DNA of 64,000 nt, from assembly GCA_947652605.1 (NCBI GenBank), contig OX393582.1, positions 9,572,544 to 9,636,543 on the forward strand, written 5' to 3'. This DNA is from Elmis aenea. Its lineage: Eukaryota > Arthropoda > Insecta > Coleoptera > Elmidae. The translations under genes were made by a program, and so were the position numbers. The notes under the pieces are model-generated. The model saw only the letters and a program-made list of their open reading frames with translations, ran no database searches and was not told the origin of the DNA. Of this stretch, positions 58,507-64,000 are shown piece by piece (position 1 is the stretch's first letter; every line of letters begins with the position of its first letter).

Positions 58507-59660
58507 TAGTGTTGCCGCCGAGACGAGACAAATCTCGATCTCGTCTCGTCTCGTCTCGAATTTCGAGATCAAGACAGGCATTTTTCTGTCTCGAAAATTC
58601 GAGACGAGATCCTCGAGATTCTCGATCTCGACAGTATTTTTACATGAAGAAAAACTACGAAAAGTTTTAATATATATTTTATTTATAAATTTTTGGACAC
58701 CACTTATAAATTAAACTTTTTATTAATGTTAAATATTGTGTAATAAATTTACAAGATTGCCAAGCATTGAGGCACAGCTGGTACACAGGTTACTTGTATA
58801 CACAAATAGTCTCGAGCCATTCTGGAGAGGTTTGGATATAAAACTTGATGACTTTCCCAACAAACCAATACATCTACATCTTCATTTGCTCGTGGCATTG
58901 CTATATAGTCTTCGATTTCCGTTCTCCAGTTGTTAATTGTTGCTGTGGATTTATTAAATAGGGCAGTGAAATTAAAAGAACCCATTTCGTCAGAATCGGA
59001 ATCATCTGGTCCAGAATCAGCTGATAATTGATTTTGGTTTGGTGAATTATCTCTGTAGTAAAAGTTTTTATAGACTTCCTCAAATTGTTGTATTGCTTCT
59101 GTTTGCAATTGTCGGCCCCAGGACGTTAGTGCAAATATTACATTAAATACGGGTATAACTTCACTTTAGCGGCAGTTGTCGAAAATTGATAAAATTTTGT
59201 GGGTTAATAAAACTAGACTTGCTGAACTCAAATAAATGCGTAATTGTGAATATATCTTTCAAAATAACCGATTCGTGCACTCCAGTGTTAAAAATTTCAA
59301 ATAAAATTTGTTTACCCTTTTAAGTATTTTTTTGAGTGACCTTTGCTGCCCTTGAAAGAGTTAAAGAAATAAATGCATGCATCTAATAATATGCGTTCAC
59401 ATTATTTACTTACACAGGAGAAGCACCGAACTTAAAACAACAGCCTTCTTTCTGTATATCATCAGGGACACTTAGTTAAAGCATTGCAATGTATAAATTC
59501 GGTTTGCACGAACTTAAAATTCGAGACTCGAGATTCTCGAATTCGAGATCGAGATTGCACGTTCGAGAATTTTCGAGATCGAGATCGAGATTTAACTTTC
59601 GAGAATTTTCGAGATCGAGAATGGATAAATCTCGTCTCGTCTCGTCTCGTGGCAACACTA
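58507..59660 (-). mobile_element. hAT element with CTCGAGAT-rich ends and partial transposase
   Basis: The ends are tagtgttgccgccgagacg and cgtctcgtggcaacacta-like (right end ggcaacacta). The perfect duplication cgcgaacg is at 58499-58506 and 59661-59668. About 120 bp inside each end is an array of tctcgtctcg/ctcgagattctcga motifs in both orientations. The interior keeps a hAT C-terminal domain. Confidence 0.9.
58749..59108 (-). pseudogene. hAT transposase C-terminal dimerisation domain (hATC) fragment
   Basis: The open frame has 119 codons. The first ~70 residues are an acidic linker (SADSGPDDSDSDEMG). Then TEIEDYIAMPRANEDVDVLV + CWESH and YPNLSRMARDYLCIQVTCVP follow the hATC pattern (E..Y, D..V..W, YP.L..MAR..L.I). 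The catalytic RNase H part and the BED finger are missing, so this is an internally deleted element. Upstream, near 59425, a short frame (EGCCFKFGASP) ends at a gtaagt, perhaps the relic of the first exon. Confidence 0.75.
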
Positions 59661-59668
59661 CGCGAACG

Positions 59669-60039
59669 TCAAAAACCGGAAAAGTTTTGAAATTTAGTTT
59701 CATTATTTAGTAATACAATTTAGAGTGACGTTAAATGTTTATGAATTTGTGATATCGTTCGTAATAAGTGTTTCGTTTGAGTGGGGAAACTACAAGCTAA
59801 AATGGGATGCATTATAATCTTATACCTTGTTCCTCGAAGGTGAAGTCAAAACACTGTTTAGTAGTTTAGACTGAAGACGTAATAGATCAAGCAAAAATGT
59901 TTGCTGCAGTGTGCTTTACAATGTATAGTACCTTATGACTAAGCAATTTGTACAAGTCGCCATTTTTTGCAGGGCAACAAAAATTCATGTTTTTATAGGG
60001 TGGCCTTATTAAACAGTACTTGCACACTTGCAAACTAGA
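59669..60039. other. Unassigned spacer
   Basis: No feature recognised. Confidence 0.35.
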
Positions 60040-60709
60040 ACATGGGCAATTATAATTGTGTTTTTAAGTATTTTGTACCTATAAGGGAAGCTAAAATCTA
60101 TAAAGTACAAAACTTCTCGTACTTTAAAAGCTATAACGAAAAATGAGAAAATGTCGATTTTTTTTCTCTCATAACTTTTTTGTCATTAGATCAATTTAAT
60201 TTGTACCTTTATAAGGTGTGCTTTATTGTGTAAAGTGTAACTATTATTTTAGATTGTATTTATCACTTTCCATATTTGAGATATTTACCCCAATGTTATG
60301 TTTTCTTTTGGGCTGTTGACTTTGGAATGCTTAAATGTGCTTATCTTACCTGTTTTAAATGATATATTACTTTTCATGTTTATTTTACAAGCTTTTATTC
60401 AACTTAACATATTTATTTAGTTAAAATCTTGCAACTCATTTCTACATTTCTGATTGACTGTCGCATGCATACACAGTCTCCGTGACAATGCACTTTAAAC
60501 TTTTCTACAATCAAAATTCAAGATGGCGGTTCCAATAGGGCGGACAATGTTTGTCATATATCGTATGACTCGGTTTAAAGTCGATATCTATAGGTTTTCT
60601 TGGGTGCTAAGTAGGTACGATTTTCAAGTCAAAATTTTGAAATTTAAAATAGCTGTGCAAATATGGCTGAGATGACTAGAACGAAAATAATAAATTTTAA
60701 GTAATAAAA
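60040..60709 (+). mobile_element. Tip-less copy of the 795/33868 element family
   Basis: ggaagctaaaatct, aaagtacaaaacttctcgta, ctctcataacttttttgtca and catatttgagatatttaccc follow the order seen in 15399 and 33868. Related sequence resumes at ~60955-61015 after the palindrome. Confidence 0.55.
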
Positions 60710-60926
60710 AACTTTCTGAAAAGAAGCTTTTATAAAAATGTACTAAAAAGAAGAAAATAAATTTTCCTAAAAGCTTGTGAGAATTTCATAGGTATTTAAT
60801 TTGACCTTAAAATAATCCTATTTTTGTCGAATTAAATACCTATGAACTTCTCGCGATGCGGTTTTAGGAAAATGTATTATCTTCTTTTTAGCACATTTTA
60901 ATAAAAGTTTGTTTTTAAAAAGTTTT
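60710..60926. mobile_element. ~215-bp palindrome (fold-back MITE) nested in the preceding repeat
   Basis: The left arm (ctaaaaagaagaaaata, ttcataggtatttaattt) is mirrored by the right arm (aaattaaatacctatgaa-like, tattatcttctttttag). The loop is at ~60807-60825. Confidence 0.65.
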
Positions 60927-61249
60927 TTTTAACTAGAATGTTTTCATAAATAACTCAGAAAATCAAGAAAACAGTATTTTACCAATCACTTGCACAGTTA
61001 TTTATTTATTTATCTAAACATTTTAATTGAAATATGAAATTATCACAGTTAACAAAATATCAGATTTTTTATTTTAGAACAACAAAAAATTTGCGTGAAA
61101 AAAACCTTAACAATTTAATATTTTGCTTCTTTCAATTTACCTGTACATTTTTTAAAACTTCTGAACAAATGGACCTATGTTATACATAACTCTTTGCTAA
61201 TTCAGTTAATCTATTTATCTATTTCCTATATTAACAACATCCTCGTAGC
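60927..61249. other. Tail of the repeat and AT-rich spacer
   Basis: It continues the 60040 repeat (tcaagaaaacagtattttac), then nothing recognised. Confidence 0.35.
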
Positions 61250-61257
61250 GTCCCAAC

Positions 61258-62135
61258 TAGGGATTCTGAGTCTCGACAATTTTTAAAGTCCCGGGACTCA
61301 AAACTTTTTTTTATCAAAGTCCCGGGAATTCCCGGGACTTCGAGACTTTTGCGAATTTTATTTACATACTAGAAAATGGTGGTATTACCCGTCAAAAATG
61401 ACGGAAGATTTTATAAGGTGCAAGAAAAATGATGATATATTCATGTACTGAAAATTCATCGGCTATTTTCACTGTAAAAAATAAGTTTTCTTGACAGTGA
61501 CATTGTTTCTGAAAGCACCCGCTACATATTTAAAATTGCTTCCTTGCACGTATCGTGATCGTGAATCGGTCGTGTCAGTTCAGATTATTATTTTTTTAAT
61601 TAAACCAAATTCACGGATTTTGTTTTTGAAGCATTTAATTTATAAATAAAGTATAGTAGTAGGAGTAGTGTTACAATTTTTAGTTAAGTCTACATTCTAC
61701 AGCAAATAAAGTATATGTTTTCAAGTAAATGCCTATTTTAAATAAACTTAACCATTTTCATTAAACTTTAAAACATAACGCGCATAAGTAAAATATATTT
61801 TTACTAATAAACTTAACAATTATTCTTTAGCTTTAAAGCAGACAAGAAATAAACATAAACAATTAAATATGGCAGGCAAAAAGTTTAAATAAAGTTAAGT
61901 AAATACTGATTGTTAGTATAAACTATAAACATAAAAAATTATGAAACAAATTTTTTTGCTAAACTCATGGCAGTAAAATTTGTTTAAAAATAAGAAGTAT
62001 AAAACATTAATTTCAGTGTTCTGTAACATTTAGTCTCGTCTCGAGTCTCGAACTAAATGTCCCGGGATTCGAGACTAAGAAAGTCCCGGGAATTCCCGGG
62101 ACACGTCTCGGGAAATTCCCGGGACAGAATCCCTA
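61258..62135. mobile_element. hAT-like element with CCCGGGAATTCCCGGG ends
   Basis: The tips tagggattctg and cagaatcccta are perfect 11-bp inverted repeats of Ac type. The flanking octamers gtcccaac (61250-61257) and gacccaac (62136-62143) agree at 7 of 8. Inside both ends are cccgggaattcccggg palindromes and gagtctcgac-type repeats. The 0.7-kb interior is AT-rich and non-coding. Confidence 0.85.
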
Positions 62136-62265
62136 GACCCAACTCAAGTGGTACAGTCTAAGCAAGCCTGTTTTTTTTTGCAAACATTTATGTCACTGTT
62201 GTAGTTGTAGCACAACAAAAACCTTAACAGAAAACTCCACTTATTTGATAAATGTCGGTTTAAAT

Positions 62266-63495
62266 CAGGGTGGATAAAAATCATGATTTTTTTAAAAAAA
62301 TCAAAAAAATCGATTTATTTGATTTAAATCAGATTTTTTTGATTTAAATCAAATGTACCATATTATCGAATTTAGTGACATATTCACATGCTATTTCTGT
62401 TTTGTGCTAATATATTTAATAATCAATATATTTAATTCAATGGTAAATTTTTGTCAAAATGAAAAATTAAATATAATGATTAAGAATATTGAAAAAATCA
62501 GTGCTAAATGGTGATGTTTAATTAATTATATACAGGGTGAGTCATTAGTGCGGGATCGGTCGATTGTGGCTAAACGGCTTGAGATATGGTTGATTCAAAT
62601 GCTATTTTATACAGTTTTTTCTAAACAACACAATAAAAATATTTTCAAATACACAGGGTGAGTCATCTTTCTGGAACTAATAGCAACTTTTATATTTCAA
62701 ATACAACACCCAATTTTTTATTTAATATTTTTGACCGCCTTAATTTCAGCTTTGCATCAATATAAAGTACTACAGGTTTTTATACGGCATTGTAAAAAAA
62801 AATTATTTTCTAAATTATTCAAGGTTTTAATTCTTTATTTAAAAAATTCTCCTGAAGTTATTTTGAAATACAAAGTTTTAATTTGGTATGGACATGCAGA
62901 AAAAATGTCTCTGTTCGCTCGATATGAAAAAATTTGAATCACACATACAGGGGTGTTTATAAATAGGTGGCAACTTCCATGATTTTCAAAAGCTCGTAAT
63001 TCGATTTTTTCAAATGCAAACCCCTGTATTTTTTTATGTCATCGAATTCGTCTTTAAAAGAGCTTCATATTTTGTTAAGTATGTCCTATACCCAAAACTC
63101 ATACTTTTCGAGATATTCGACATTTTTTTTCAAATCGTTATTGAAGCAATAGAGTGCCGTGGAAATCGAAAAAACTGACTGTTCACTACGCTAACGTCAA
63201 AAACTTGTCATTTATATTTTGAATTATTGCATTTCCACAATGAATATTACTTTACAAGAGCAAATTGATATGGTTTATTCACCATTTCGTGTATTTAATT
63301 ACTAATAGTACACAACAATTTTGTTTTATTATAAATTAATATTATATTGTACTCGCATAATCTGTGATTTAAATTGATAATTTAAAAAAAATAATCACTT
63401 GATTTAAATCAATGATTTTTTTTTAAAAATCACTTGATTTAAATCATGATTTAAATCGTGATTTAAATCAATTGATTTAAATCTGCTCAACCCTG
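62266..63495 (-). mobile_element. hAT-like element with GATTTAAATC arrays (copy B)
   Basis: The perfect duplication gtttaaat is at 62258-62265 and 63496-63503. The tips are cagggtggata and tgctcaaccctg. It is the reverse complement of 43684-44929 with small indels and substitutions. The open frame at 62731-62937 is accidental. Smaller tip-like motifs (TA|cagggtgagtcatt at 62533, tacaggggtgttt at ~62947 with caaacccctgta at ~63019) suggest older nested elements. Confidence 0.9.
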
Positions 63496-63503
63496 GTTTA
63501 AAT

Positions 63504-64000
63504 TGACAGTGAAGCACATGCACTCCAATACAATATTATATTTTTATCACTGTGTTGTGAAAAAAAACGGTTAATGAAATTGGATAAAGCGCAGTCACAC
63601 TATAATTAAAAGTAATAATTTAATATTCTGATGACTATTTTTAATCCTCTCGTGAACGTTTAAACGTTTTTAAAGAAATAACGTAAAATCTTATTAGAGA
63701 AAATTCGAACAGATATGTACAATAACTGGCAATAAGTTAATAAATATATTTTCCAATAATAGAGAGATAGTACGGCAAGTTTTGTTTTTATATTATTTGT
63801 TGCATTTGAACATTCTATATATGTATAAATTTGCATATAAATACGTTGAACCGAGATTTACATTTGTATTGAGTACATAACTCTTGTTGATGTTTCCTTT
63901 TATTCACTTTATTTCTTCGAGTTACAAGATACGTTAAAAAATTTAACCGATTTCTGTGCTCGCAACATTGCGGTTTGCCGCCGTCTCACCTAAAGGCATC
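63504..64000. other. Unassigned sequence to the window end
   Basis: No gene or repeat recognised. The last ~50 bases are GC-balanced. Confidence 0.35.

Noticed and set aside
59476..59710. Frames rich in Arg-Asp-Arg or Leu-Asp-Leu
   Set aside because: Produced by the tctcg/ctcgaga array at the hAT right end.
62731..62937. 68-codon frame in the GATTTAAATC element
   Set aside because: No hAT or other domain; copy A does not keep it open.

Overview
This is a window of an AT-rich insect nuclear genome. The evidence is one host-like exon with a consensus splice donor in a CpG-richer island, surrounded by insect-type transposable elements (TEs): RTE-like, I-like and jockey-like LINEs, three piggyBac families, many hAT and TA-flanked inverted-repeat elements, a tRNA-derived SINE and a mariner relative. 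A beetle is plausible, but the species cannot be named from sequence alone.

Layout. Positions 1-10.7 kb are nested TEs. They include an RTE-like LINE inserted into a palindromic element with a 9-bp target-site duplication (TSD), a decayed mariner-like element with a split inverted repeat, and the RNase H end of an I-like LINE on the minus strand interrupted by a hAT MITE with a perfect 8-bp TSD. Positions 10.7-11.9 kb look like the 5' end of a host gene: a GC-richer island, a possible TATA/initiator pair, and a first coding exon (11676-11885, 70 aa, phase 0) ending in what looks like the start of a Dok-7-type PH domain. I see no later exon of that gene on the + strand, so the remaining ~52 kb is probably its first intron or runs past it.

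The downstream region is almost entirely mobile DNA in several stages of decay. It holds a 1.3-kb fold-back element (12460-13771), a SINE with a 12-bp TSD (16331-16586), TA-flanked MITEs, hAT-like elements with 8-bp TSDs, and three piggyBac elements with TTAA ends (26955-28686, 34458-36140, 56248-57927). Reverse-transcriptase relics lie at 25.2-25.9, 29.8-30.4, 40.0-40.5 and 46.0-47.0 kb, a minisatellite at 38.4-38.8 kb, and a two-exon DDE-like gene of little-described type at 53054-55100.

The strongest signals for a second look are these. (1) Three unrelated-looking piggyBac families share one end geometry, a 16-bp tip followed directly by a 16-bp family-specific palindrome. (2) The DDE-like gene has a recognisable intron and only two inactivating lesions. 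(3) Three hAT-like families each carry dense arrays of a different short self-complementary motif just inside their tips. (4) Many otherwise different TA-flanked elements share the same CAGGGTG tip. No RNA gene (other than the SINE), CRISPR array or intact protein-coding TE was found.
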